Below, piece after piece: positions 36,279-44,943 of a stretch of 64,000 bases of DNA. The DNA comes from UBA1858 sp045105615 (lineage in GTDB: Bacteria > Pseudomonadota > Gammaproteobacteria > UBA4575), in contig JBGCDS010000002.1 of the NCBI GenBank assembly GCA_045105615.1, positions 17,005 to 81,004 of the forward strand. Reading direction: 5' to 3'. The position numbers were made by a program, and so were the translations under genes. The notes under the pieces were generated by a model. It was given only the letters and a program-made list of their open reading frames with translations. It searched no databases and was not told the origin of the DNA. How positions within the stretch are numbered: position 1 is the first letter of the stretch; every line of letters starts with the position of its first letter.

Positions 36279-36968
36279 ATGAATATCAAATCTCTCATTT
36301 TTATATTAATTCTGGTAATACCTAGTTTGACCAATGCCGACATGATTCTTAATAAATCGATTATTTATTTTGAGCCCGGCCAACCAAATCGAGAAGATTT
36401 GGAAATTCAGAATGCTGGAGCTGATCCTTTATACATACAGGTTACACCTAAAATTGTGCATAACCCTGGAAGCGATGATCAATCACGCGAGATATTTGAT
36501 AATCCCAAAAGCGCTGGCTTATTGGTGTCTCCTAACAAACTAATCGTTCCTCCCAATGGAAGAAAGCTACTAAGATTTGTCAACTTAAATCCAAAATCAA
36601 CAGAAGAAAAAGTATATCGCGTTAGTGTTACACCTGTTATAGGAGATTTGAGTGCTAAAAAAAGTGGGGTAAAAATACTTATTGGTTATGAAGTATTAGT
36701 CATTGTTCACCCTGTTCAAGGTGACTTTAATCTCACATATGAGCGCACTAACAATAACTTAATAATTAGTAATCAAGGAAATCAAAATGTCCTTCTCAGA
36801 AAAGGTACTCAATGTCCTGCTGGTATCGATGATGAAAATTTATGTGAACATTATCCAGGCAAACGTCTATACCCTGGGAATACATGGAGCCTCGACTTAA
36901 CAAAAGATCAGCCAGTCACTTATTTTCTTAGTCGTGGAAAAGAACATTCAGTTCGAGTGTTCGAATAA
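36279..36968 (+). CDS. Periplasmic pilus chaperone (PapD-like, alternate/CS1-type)
   Basis: 229 residues. Signal peptide KSLIFILILVIPSLTNA, then two immunoglobulin-like domains; the first includes VSPNKLIVPPNGRKLLRFVNL and EKVYRVSVTPV, matching the G1-strand and proline motif of pilus chaperones. It is followed 22 bases later by an usher gene. The usher similarity points to the CS1/CFA-type (alternate) class. Subunits are encoded on the other strand downstream. Confidence 0.8.
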   Translation: MNIKSLIFILILVIPSLTNADMILNKSIIYFEPGQPNREDLEIQNAGADPLYIQVTPKIVHNPGSDDQSREIFDNPKSAGLLVSPNKLIVPPNGRKLLRFVNLNPKSTEEKVYRVSVTPVIGDLSAKKSGVKILIGYEVLVIVHPVQGDFNLTYERTNNNLIISNQGNQNVLLRKGTQCPAGIDDENLCEHYPGKRLYPGNTWSLDLTKDQPVTYFLSRGKEHSVRVFE

Positions 36969-36989
36969 CTTAAAGAAGTTAGTCAGGGA

Positions 36990-39470
36990 ATGACTACTCA
37001 AAATACACAGCAAACCCAACACTATTATGATCTAAATTATTCGATTTGGTGTTTAGTGATATGCGCAGTCATATTTTCAAATAATCTATTTGCAAATAAT
37101 AATAGGGAGCAAGCTAGTGAAGAATTTATTGAAATCTCTAATAACGTCCCTTTCGGGTTCGAAGATTTAGCTGGACCACAGATCAATCAAGTAGACGTCT
37201 ATTATCAAGGACGATTTTTAATTGCCGCTGAAGCCACCTATGATTTTGAAACCTTAGAATTTCACCATCCAGAAGTAGTAATTGATAGCATCGATAATTT
37301 GCTAGATAAGCAATATATTCTTGAAAATATAAAAGGTCCTCTTAACACCAATGCAAAAAATTTATGTTTAGCTCAAACTAGCAATATTGAATGTGGAGTA
37401 CTGTCTCCTAACGTAGTTGGTATTATATTTGATGAAGGCAAATTTAAAGTCGATTTATTTATTAACGAAAGGTATGTCGAAATCCAGTATGTAGAATTAT
37501 CTAAATACTTACCTGCTGCTGAAGATAGTTTCTCTACTATCCATAATTTTAGCTTGAACTTGTCTGGCACTGATGCGATTGAAGATAGATTTAATGCGCA
37601 GACTAATAGTATCTTCGCATTTGGTGATAGTAGAATATTAGCTCAATCAAACTACACTGATGATGAAGATTTTCTCGTTGATGAAATATCACTACAAAAA
37701 GATTATCAAGGCTGGGAAGCAGAAACTGGTGTATTTGAAAGTGAGTCACGATCAACAAACTTCTTTTCACAGGTAGACATTACTGGATTCCGTATTCAGA
37801 CGTCTCTGAATACTCGCACAGATATTGATACATCTAACGGGACCGATATATTTATTTTCCTCAATGTGCGTAGTCGTGTTGAAGTGTTTCGTAATAATCG
37901 ATTGATTGACGCACGTTTCTACAATGCTGGAAATCGTCAGTTGGATACCTCACGATTTCCTGACGGCGCCTATCAAATATCAATTCGCATACGAGAAGAA
38001 AACGGATCAGAGCGTACAGAAGAATATTTCTTTGTTCGTAATTCCTTATTGCCACCAGTTAATGACCCGATTATTTACGCTGAAATCGGAAAAATTAATG
38101 AGTTACAACAAGATACTATCTTACCTAAGACATCAAGCGAAACAATACTTCATGTCGGTGGTGCATTTCGTTTTACAGAGCACATTGCTCTAGAGGGTGA
38201 ATTCTTAAATGCAGGCAGCCAAACCATGTTACAAACTGGCATTGTACATGTAGGCTCTGGCGTACAAAGTCAATTAAACATCATGGGTACATCTGAAAGT
38301 GATTGGGCACTTTCAATCAGAGAAAATTTCACTACTAACCATTTCTCTTTCAACATGGATTATAGACATGTGAGCCTTGGAGATGATGACATAGCTGGTG
38401 AAGATGAATTTGATTTAGTCACAAATGACTCTACTCAAGCAACGGCTAGCGTTGTACATGATTTATTTGGTGGCCGTGTATTTTGGCGTTATAGACATCT
38501 TGATCTTAGCAATTCAGAAAAGTCCGAAACTTATTCTGCAAATTACCGTAGGCAATTAATAAGAAAAAATCATTATCAATTGGATTGGGATTTGTCTGCA
38601 AGTAAAGATACAAACGATTATTTAATAGGCACTCGATTAGAGTTTAGCTTTAGGAAAAATAATAATATATTCAGATTGAACAGCGGAATTCAAAGTGCAG
38701 AAATTAATGACTCACGTGATAATGATTTTATTAATAGTGCTCGTTGGCAACATACTCGGCGTGATCCGAGATTTGGCAGAATTCAATCACAACTATTCCA
38801 TATTAAAGAAAGAGACTTTAATACTGCTGGTGTCAATCTTTCTTCAGAATCACGCTATGGATACAATGAAATAGAATTAAACAGAACGTCCAACAGTCAA
38901 GATGATACTTTTGGTTATTCTATAAGAAGTCAGTTAAGTCTTGCGAGTGATTTCAAAACCGCCTCACTTGGCGGCGCACAACGCAATAACAGTGCAATTA
39001 TTATTGATCTTGAAGGCCAACCCAAAGGCGCCATCTTTGAAGTTTATATAGATCGTCAATCTGTAGGTTTTGCCAGCGTTGGAAAAACCACAGTCATACC
39101 GTTAAGCCCATATCAGACCTATGATGTGCGCTTACAGTCAAGAGCGGATGCATTTTTAAACTTTGATGAATCATCACGAGAAGTAACTTTATATCCGGGT
39201 AACGTCAACACTCTTAGCTGGGATGTTGATCGCGTATTAGTACTTATTGGACAGGTGTTTGATCCTAAAGGAGTACCGATCAAACATGCAAAAATAAATA
39301 ATGCAGGGGCATTTTCTGGCACGGATGACCGCGGTTGGTTTCAGATTGAATCAAGTTTAACTAACCAACTTACATTGAAAAAAGATGATGGAGTTATTTG
39401 TACCGTTAGCTTGGGAGAAATTGACAATCAAGACGATATACACGTATTCGAAAAATTGGTTTGCCAATAA
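36990..39470 (+). CDS. Outer-membrane usher (TcfC/CooC-like)
   Basis: 826 residues. An N-terminal signal (LVICAVIFSNNLFA) precedes a chaperone-binding domain (FEDLAGPQINQVDVYYQGR), a long beta-barrel and plug, and a C-terminal segment (LIGQVFDPKGVPIKHAKI) ending in a Cys-containing IG-like domain (DDGVICTVSL, KLVCQ) like CS1 ushers. It secretes and assembles pilus subunits. The stop lies 16 bases from the convergent first subunit gene. Confidence 0.8.
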   Translation: MTTQNTQQTQHYYDLNYSIWCLVICAVIFSNNLFANNNREQASEEFIEISNNVPFGFEDLAGPQINQVDVYYQGRFLIAAEATYDFETLEFHHPEVVIDSIDNLLDKQYILENIKGPLNTNAKNLCLAQTSNIECGVLSPNVVGIIFDEGKFKVDLFINERYVEIQYVELSKYLPAAEDSFSTIHNFSLNLSGTDAIEDRFNAQTNSIFAFGDSRILAQSNYTDDEDFLVDEISLQKDYQGWEAETGVFESESRSTNFFSQVDITGFRIQTSLNTRTDIDTSNGTDIFIFLNVRSRVEVFRNNRLIDARFYNAGNRQLDTSRFPDGAYQISIRIREENGSERTEEYFFVRNSLLPPVNDPIIYAEIGKINELQQDTILPKTSSETILHVGGAFRFTEHIALEGEFLNAGSQTMLQTGIVHVGSGVQSQLNIMGTSESDWALSIRENFTTNHFSFNMDYRHVSLGDDDIAGEDEFDLVTNDSTQATASVVHDLFGGRVFWRYRHLDLSNSEKSETYSANYRRQLIRKNHYQLDWDLSASKDTNDYLIGTRLEFSFRKNNNIFRLNSGIQSAEINDSRDNDFINSARWQHTRRDPRFGRIQSQLFHIKERDFNTAGVNLSSESRYGYNEIELNRTSNSQDDTFGYSIRSQLSLASDFKTASLGGAQRNNSAIIIDLEGQPKGAIFEVYIDRQSVGFASVGKTTVIPLSPYQTYDVRLQSRADAFLNFDESSREVTLYPGNVNTLSWDVDRVLVLIGQVFDPKGVPIKHAKINNAGAFSGTDDRGWFQIESSLTNQLTLKKDDGVICTVSLGEIDNQDDIHVFEKLVCQ

Positions 39471-39486
39471 AACCTACGAAGTTGAA

Positions 39487-39942
39487 TTATTCGGCAATCA
39501 TCATCAGTAACAATGCTTTTCCACCATTAGTATTTTTAGTATTGTTAATGCTTGTTTGGAAGTTACACCGCGTTGAGCTCAGCCCATTTGATTTTATCAT
39601 TTGTGAAGATAGCTGATAGTCACTCTTACCAATATTGTAATCAGCAGGAATATCCCCTTTTAATCCAGCAATAGTAATAAAATTAACATCTTTAGGATTA
39701 TTAATATCGGACACATGTAAACATAACTGTGCATATTCAGATAATGGCAGCTGATCTAATTCTGCACTGATACGAGTAAGCTGTGGAATTTCTAATGTAA
39801 TAGAGATATTGCCACGCGAACTGCTGTTGCCAACAGATCCTTGCGTCGCTGCGTATAAATTAGATTGCACTAATAACAGCACAAATATAATCAAACACCA
39901 ATGCCATAAACGACAATGATTATCTCGACTGACATCCTCCAA
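39487..39942 (-). CDS. Candidate pilus subunit or tip protein
   Basis: 151 residues, TTG start at 39942 with a strong GGGAAGG upstream. Signal LWHWCLIIFVLLLVQSNLYA, then ATQGSVGNSSSRGNISITLE, the same N-terminal layout as the subunits at 40638 and 41354 (AT-x-G...S-x-G-x-x-x-I), with the paired LTRISAEL. Two cysteines (LCLHV and RCNFQ). The C-terminal strand is LLLMMIAE. It is shorter than its neighbours. It is convergent with the usher. Confidence 0.6.
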   Translation of the reverse strand: MEDVSRDNHCRLWHWCLIIFVLLLVQSNLYAATQGSVGNSSSRGNISITLEIPQLTRISAELDQLPLSEYAQLCLHVSDINNPKDVNFITIAGLKGDIPADYNIGKSDYQLSSQMIKSNGLSSTRCNFQTSINNTKNTNGGKALLLMMIAE

Positions 39943-40103
39943 GATGACCTTCCCTGTTATTATTATTTTAATGCGTATTAGCTATCGGCTAACACATGTA
40001 GTTTCTCTAGTCTTAAACTAGCAATATAATAACAGAAGGTAGGAAAATAACGACAGAAGGTAATACTTGATCTACAGCTAATTGAAAATTAGGCCATCAC
40101 TAT

Positions 40104-40583
40104 TCATTCAGGCACAACAGATAATTGAATAACACCGCGATATAAGCCAGCGACGGCACTATTTAAAGAATTTTTCTCAATTATAATACGTAATCTGCCA
40201 GCATTACCTTGGCAAGCTCGATTATTACGCAGGGGTCTAGATAGAAATCCGCTGACAGGAATACCTGGTTGCAGATCTGTAAAACTGCCTCCTGTACGAC
40301 GGTCACGATATGACATTTTATATTCAATATCATATGGCCCACTAGAGATTATAAATTCACCATTATCACCACTGCCTAGAGCAGTTAGGCCATAAACACT
40401 AATAGGGTTACTTGCAATACATAATCGCTCTGTAATAACTACATCTCTACCAACATTAGCATTCGTAGAAAAGCTAACATCATCTAGCTTGGTAATTAAT
40501 ATATCTGATAAAACTACCGAAGATTTAAGCAGTAATAAACTTAAAACGACGAATTTAATAAAAAAGGGATGCCTCATCAGCAT
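40104..40583 (-). CDS. Candidate pilus subunit or adhesin
   Basis: About 159 residues from ATG 40583 (the frame reaches a TTG at 40595). Signal KFVVLSLLLLKSSVVLS, mature part beginning DILITKLDDVSF. Two cysteines (RLCIAS, RACQGN) and a C-terminal strand AGLYRGVIQLSVVPE that matches the ends of the neighbouring subunits. It is less similar at the N-terminus than the other three and could be the tip adhesin or adaptor. Confidence 0.55.
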   Translation of the reverse strand: MLMRHPFFIKFVVLSLLLLKSSVVLSDILITKLDDVSFSTNANVGRDVVITERLCIASNPISVYGLTALGSGDNGEFIISSGPYDIEYKMSYRDRRTGGSFTDLQPGIPVSGFLSRPLRNNRACQGNAGRLRIIIEKNSLNSAVAGLYRGVIQLSVVPE

Positions 40584-40637
40584 ATGGTCAATCAATATCC
40601 AATATAATTGAATATACTACACGATAAAGCGTTATGA

Positions 40638-41264
40638 CTATTCTGCTGAAAGCTCCAAAGTCAGTGTTCCAGTATGCGTACCACTACCTGAAGATAATTC
40701 CGCCTCTTCAACTAATATAGAAATTGTTGCATTAGGATTAATACAAGGGTTGGCAGCCCCACCAAAAAAAGCATTAATATTAGCATTGTAGCCAGCGTTA
40801 CCTATAAATTGTCTGGCGCTGTTAATATTGCCAGGCAACATCTCTATTTGCCCATTAGTATCTGTTAAAAATACACGATAATCGATGTCTTCGACACCAT
40901 TAGACAAAGTAAATGCATTTGGATTGGCAGCAGAACCATCACCAGTCGCACGTAGTCGATAACTACGCGGCTGACCTAGAAAGGTAGCGATAGTAGATGT
41001 GACAGCCACGCAGATATCTTCATCTGCCGACAAATCACCAGCCCCGCTCCAAGTCCCTAAATCAACATCATTAAGACCAAATATTAAAGCAAACTCATTA
41101 TTTATTACCGTAATATCTAACGAACCAGTAGATGTTGTATCTCGACTCCCCGAGGTGGCAGCCCATGCATTATTACCTATTGTGAATGCAAAAACACAAA
41201 AAGCCAGCATTGTTAACCGCATATGGAAACATCCAAGTTGTTTATTAAGTAATGGCATATTCAT
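40638..41264 (-). CDS. Candidate pilus subunit
   Basis: 208 residues from ATG 41264; an internal ATG at 41222 gives a shorter, more typical signal peptide (RLTMLAFCVFAFTIGNNAWA) and may be the true start. The mature part opens ATSGSRDTTSTGSLDITV, then LIFGLNDVDLGTW, aligned with the subunit at 41354. Two cysteines (DICVAV, NPCINP) and C-terminal GTLTLELSAE, the donor-strand-like end shared by the locus. Confidence 0.62.
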   Translation of the reverse strand: MNMPLLNKQLGCFHMRLTMLAFCVFAFTIGNNAWAATSGSRDTTSTGSLDITVINNEFALIFGLNDVDLGTWSGAGDLSADEDICVAVTSTIATFLGQPRSYRLRATGDGSAANPNAFTLSNGVEDIDYRVFLTDTNGQIEMLPGNINSARQFIGNAGYNANINAFFGGAANPCINPNATISILVEEAELSSGSGTHTGTLTLELSAE

Positions 41265-41353
41265 TGAAATTTTTATGAAAGATATGTGCCGATCGCATCC
41301 TTACCATCGACACATATTTCATGTGTAAACCTATAGTTACATATCCAAATTAA

Positions 41354-41902
41354 TTACTCAGGGGCAACTTCTAAGGTCAATGTACCATTGTATGTACCAG
41401 CTGGAGCAGCAACTAAATCAGCACGAGGCACTGTTACTTCTACAAACGCATTTGCGCCACCACCAGTACTGCAATCATCAGAAACAGTATTTGCACCACT
41501 CTGGCCGCCAAGAGCTGTGCCTGAAGTTACTGCCGCCGCTGCTGTACCAGTTACCGCATCATCCCAACCAACAGTATAAGCAACGACTGTTGGTGTCGCT
41601 GCACCATTCTGAATAGTAAACGCATCAGCTGTACCGTCACCAGATGCAGTAACGCTGTAAGTTCCTGCGCCATTTCTATAAACACATGCTGTTGAGCTAC
41701 CGACAATATCACCAGTACCAGTGACATCGAATGTAAGTAAAATATCGCTCAACCCTGAGATACGTACTAAATCCTCAACATCGACACTGATGTCTAGTGT
41801 TCCTGTTGAAGTAGCGCCGATAGTGCCGTCAGTTGCTGCCATTAAACCACTAGTGGCAATCATTCCAGATACAAGAGCAGTAGTTCTTAAAAAGTTTTTC
41901 AT
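41354..41902 (-). CDS. Candidate major pilus subunit
   Basis: 182 residues, ATG 41902 behind a strong CGGAGAAAT ribosome site. Signal KNFLRTTALVSGMIATSGLMA, mature part ATDGTIGATSTGTLDISVDV followed by LVRISGLSDI. Ala/Gly/Thr-rich, two cysteines (TACVYRN, DDCSTG), C-terminal GTLTLEVAPE. The best translation signal and first position in the minus-strand run make it the likely major pilin. Shadow frames on the plus strand here are not genes. Confidence 0.66.
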   Translation of the reverse strand: MKNFLRTTALVSGMIATSGLMAATDGTIGATSTGTLDISVDVEDLVRISGLSDILLTFDVTGTGDIVGSSTACVYRNGAGTYSVTASGDGTADAFTIQNGAATPTVVAYTVGWDDAVTGTAAAAVTSGTALGGQSGANTVSDDCSTGGGANAFVEVTVPRADLVAAPAGTYNGTLTLEVAPE

Positions 41903-42255
41903 AGTATTTCTCCGTATTAATTAAATCCATTTAGAAACAAAACGTCCTTCGTTTTTTGTCATTCCATAAACTTCTGTCAAAAATAATACTTAATAATTTT
42001 TGAATAACTGCCCATATCTCGATAAGGTGACTTTATTTAAGAGTGAGTGGACTAAAGGTTTTTAATTTAGTGAATCAGGTCAAATTTTTGTCGCAGACTC
42101 AGCAGTTTAGCTGTGTCAATAAGATGGCATATAGATAGTAAAACGTGACTACAATCACACTTTTTAATCGTGAAATTCGAATACAAAGAATAATTTATTT
42201 AGAATAAGACTTGAGAAATTGAAATAGATGAACAGAACAGATAGTTGCGCTCAAT

Positions 42256-42308
42256 GCAAAAACCCACAACGAGTTCTTGTAGGTTTTGCGACCTCTTGGT
42301 GAGAGGTC
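42256..42308. repeat. Two adjacent hairpins upstream of the pilin gene
   Basis: Hairpin 1: GCAAAAACCCACAA (42256-42269) with TTGTAGGTTTTGC (42277-42289), one bulge and one mismatch. Hairpin 2 follows immediately: GACCTCT (42290-42296) and AGAGGTC (42302-42308), perfect with a 5-base loop. They lie in the 541-base gap (41903-42443) upstream of the pilin gene. They may be tandem terminators for the gene at 42444 or a leader structure of the pilin mRNA. Nothing else is evident in the gap. Confidence 0.5.
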
Positions 42309-42443
42309 TTATGTATGTGCCAGTAATATTACCAAGACTTCAAAGAAGTATGAAATCTTATGTTTTTATAGAGCAAATAAGAGAAAGTAATATGGCATTA
42401 CTTTTAAGAAATTGTAGTATTTAGTAAGATACAAAGAGAACTA

Positions 42444-42779
42444 TTAACGTTCTCTCTTCATTAGATAATTAGTAAATTTTCTTCGCGCACTTTTATCTGG
42501 TTGCACATGGTGAAATGCACACCAACCACTAAATGTCTCTATATATATTGGAAGTAATTTAACATCCAAGCCACGGTTTGATATTTCAATAATGGCTTTA
42601 TCTGCTTCCGTTCTCCACTCATTGAATGAGTTAAAGAAGGTTTTCGGATCCGAACAGTATGATTTAGTCGCCAACCATTGTCTTTTAGTATACCAAGGCA
42701 GCCCAACAACTAGCTTGTTATTACCTGCATCGACAGCTTCTAGAGCCTCTTGCCCAAAATTATTCATCCCTTCATTCAC
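42444..42779 (-). CDS. Hypothetical protein, 111 aa
   Basis: Unrecognised soluble protein from ATG 42779 (a second Met follows at position 5). It is rich in Trp, Lys and Arg (LPWYTKRQWLATKSYC, FFNSFNEWRTEADKA, TFSGWCAFHHVQPDK) with no signal or membrane helix. The composition is compatible with a small nucleic-acid-binding or regulatory protein, but nothing in the sequence shows it. It lies beside the third arginine-rich gene and upstream of the pilin region on the same strand. Confidence 0.55.
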   Translation of the reverse strand: MNEGMNNFGQEALEAVDAGNNKLVVGLPWYTKRQWLATKSYCSDPKTFFNSFNEWRTEADKAIIEISNRGLDVKLLPIYIETFSGWCAFHHVQPDKSARRKFTNYLMKRER

Positions 42780-42888
42780 TTAAATAATTAAATTCAAGTG
42801 GAGAATAGCAGACTATAATTAGAGCTTTATGTGCGCCTGATCACGCATCGTTTGTTAAAGATTATAACTGTCTTGAGATGTGATCTAG

Positions 42889-43137
42889 CTATACAAATTT
42901 CTGGTATTTTTTAATGAATTCTTCTTCATCTATTTCAGTGTCTTCTACCGCAATGTTGTTAACTCTACGGTCAGGTGCTTTCCTTCTATCTTTCAGAATA
43001 ACCAAACCTTCTTTAGTTTTATAAGGAAAATCCACAGAACGATGAAGCGCTCTTCTATCATTACTTTTTCGACGCTCTTCCTGCTCTTCATTTATTTCAT
43101 CTTGATCACTCAAGGCACTCTCCTTGGTTGCCGACAC
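42889..43137 (-). CDS. Small arginine-rich protein, paralogue 3 of 3
   Basis: 82 residues from ATG-equivalent start at 43137. Acidic N-terminus (SDQDEINEEQEE), then RRKSNDRRALHRSVDFPYKTKEGLVI, LKDRRKAPDRRVNNIAVEDTEID and EEEFIKKY, aligned end to end with the proteins at 13716 and 14069. It is transcribed divergently from the c-di-GMP gene at 43317, 160-180 bases away. Function unknown. Confidence 0.68.
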   Translation of the reverse strand: MSATKESALSDQDEINEEQEERRKSNDRRALHRSVDFPYKTKEGLVILKDRRKAPDRRVNNIAVEDTEIDEEEFIKKYQKFV

Positions 43138-43316
43138 ACAGACATTATGACTATAACAAGGACTAGCACGATATTTTTTCTAAGCAAGATAACCATAGCG
43201 ATATAGCGGATTATCGGTAATCGTCATAAATCATCTGACCGATTTGTATAAAAATGCTGTGAAATTAAATTTATTTCATAATATGTCGATAACTTAGCTT
43301 GGATCATTCATTAACC

Positions 43317-44645
43317 ATGTCTTATTGCATGTTAAAAAAGTTAAGTTTTACCAACAAAGAAAGCTATAGTCTAGACGCAATTACTGGTGTCTTGGATAGA
43401 ATTAATTTTATCGAAGCATTGACAAATATCCTATCGCACGACATAGGTGAAAATGAATATGTTTTTGGACTAGCCAATATAGAGCAATTTAAATTACTCA
43501 ATCATTCTTATGGATATAAAGCTGGTGATTATGTACTGAACATTGTAGCTAAAACAATGTCTTTAGAACTAGACAAAGACGTTATCATCGGAAGATTGGG
43601 AAATGATGAATTTGGCTTCATTTGTACAAAGAAAAATCTAAGCCAGATACAATCTAGCTGCGAATCATTAAATTTCTCTTTGGGCCACGCACCCATCAAA
43701 TGGGACGGAAGAAAAATAAGCTTACACTTAAAATTTGGTTTAGTCAGAGTCGACAAATCAAACATCGACATTGATCAAATATTAACGGCAGCGAACGAAG
43801 CCATCTATTCAGCACAGTATGACGGTTGCTCAACCGTCTGTGCATATGACGAGCAAGACACTGCGATACTACGTCGCAGCGATAACATGCAAGAAGCCAT
43901 ACGATTGCAAAGATGGATAGCGCGTGATCAGTTCCTACTATATGTGCAACCGATCGTATATCTAGACAACCCCAAAAAAGCCAGTCACTTTGAGTTATTA
44001 TTACGTGGTGTATCTGATGAGGGCAAAATAATCTCGCCTGGGAAGTTGATTGAAGCAGCAGAAGATTTCAATATAACTCCTATGTTAGACAAATGGGTTA
44101 TAAGAAATTTGTTCACCTGGATTAATAATAATAGTGCCACACTATCTTCCAAATATAAATTTTCATTTAACCTCTCTGCTTTATCAATTAACGATAACGA
44201 CCTTAGTAGATATATTATTGATCTGGCTAAAAATGAAAATATTAACCCGAGAAAGATCAACATTGAAGTGACAGAAAGAGTTGCTATCAGCAATATGAAA
44301 CGTTGTTACGATTTTATGATCACCTTAAAAAAGGCAGGCTTTTCTTTCTCACTAGATGACTTTGGTTCAGGCTACTGTTCATTTAAATATATACAAACTT
44401 TGCCATTTGACGTAATTAAAATTGACGGATCGTTTATAAAAGATATCGATACTAATAAAAAAAATCAAACAATCACTAAAGCAGTGACGGATATTGCTAA
44501 GGCATACAACAGGAAGACAGTTGCTGAATATATAGAGAATAAAGAAATTGCGGATATCGTCAGCAAGATTGGCGTTGATTATGGACAGGGGTATTTTTAC
44601 TCAAAACCTTTCCCTATCTCTCAACTATCCACCACAGAAGAATGA
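43317..44645 (+). CDS. GGDEF-EAL protein, probable c-di-GMP phosphodiesterase
   Basis: About 442 residues; ATG 43317 is preferred to TTG 43299. The N-terminal GGDEF-like domain has GRLGNDEFG in place of GGDEF, so cyclase activity is doubtful. The C-terminal EAL domain keeps the catalytic set: FELLLRG (Glu), FNLSALS (Asn), NIEVTE, LDDFGSGYCSF, IKIDGSF, VAEYIEN and GQGYFYSKP. It is predicted to degrade c-di-GMP. No membrane segment or input domain is visible at the N-terminus. A hairpin ATTATCAA/TTGATAAT at 44672-44698 follows without a U-run. Confidence 0.85.
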   Translation: MSYCMLKKLSFTNKESYSLDAITGVLDRINFIEALTNILSHDIGENEYVFGLANIEQFKLLNHSYGYKAGDYVLNIVAKTMSLELDKDVIIGRLGNDEFGFICTKKNLSQIQSSCESLNFSLGHAPIKWDGRKISLHLKFGLVRVDKSNIDIDQILTAANEAIYSAQYDGCSTVCAYDEQDTAILRRSDNMQEAIRLQRWIARDQFLLYVQPIVYLDNPKKASHFELLLRGVSDEGKIISPGKLIEAAEDFNITPMLDKWVIRNLFTWINNNSATLSSKYKFSFNLSALSINDNDLSRYIIDLAKNENINPRKINIEVTERVAISNMKRCYDFMITLKKAGFSFSLDDFGSGYCSFKYIQTLPFDVIKIDGSFIKDIDTNKKNQTITKAVTDIAKAYNRKTVAEYIENKEIADIVSKIGVDYGQGYFYSKPFPISQLSTTEE

Positions 44646-44867
44646 TGCAATGTTAAAAATACTTTTTTGTTATTATCAATAGCAACGCAGTTGATAATGC
44701 ACAGACTGAAAATATCATACACTTCACTAGTATTTGATGGAGTAAAAAGCTGTATTCGCCTGTAAAGACTATTTACAAAGTATTGCAATAACTAAGCATA
44801 CAGGGATAAACCCGATAGCTAAATTGCTTAACGGGTTAATTTTCACGGTCGAGCCCATAATAAAATT

Positions 44868-44891
44868 CCATACTGCAAAAATACAGTATGG
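44868..44891 (-). terminator. Probable terminator of typA
   Basis: CCATACTG (44868-44875) pairs perfectly with CAGTATGG (44884-44891), 8-base loop. On the minus strand the stem is followed by AATTTTATT. It lies 53 bases after the typA stop. Confidence 0.6.
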
Positions 44892-44943
44892 TTATAGAAT
44901 AGATATTAATACACAAAAAAATGATTAAGTTAGCGCTGGGAAA

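Noticed and set aside
41380..41616. Plus-strand low-complexity ORFs over the pilin gene
   Set aside because: They arise from repeats in the Ala/Thr/Gly-rich pilin and are Gln/His-rich frame artefacts.
44672..44698. Terminator after the EAL gene
   Set aside because: The stem is good but there is no U-run on either strand, so it is only mentioned with the gene.
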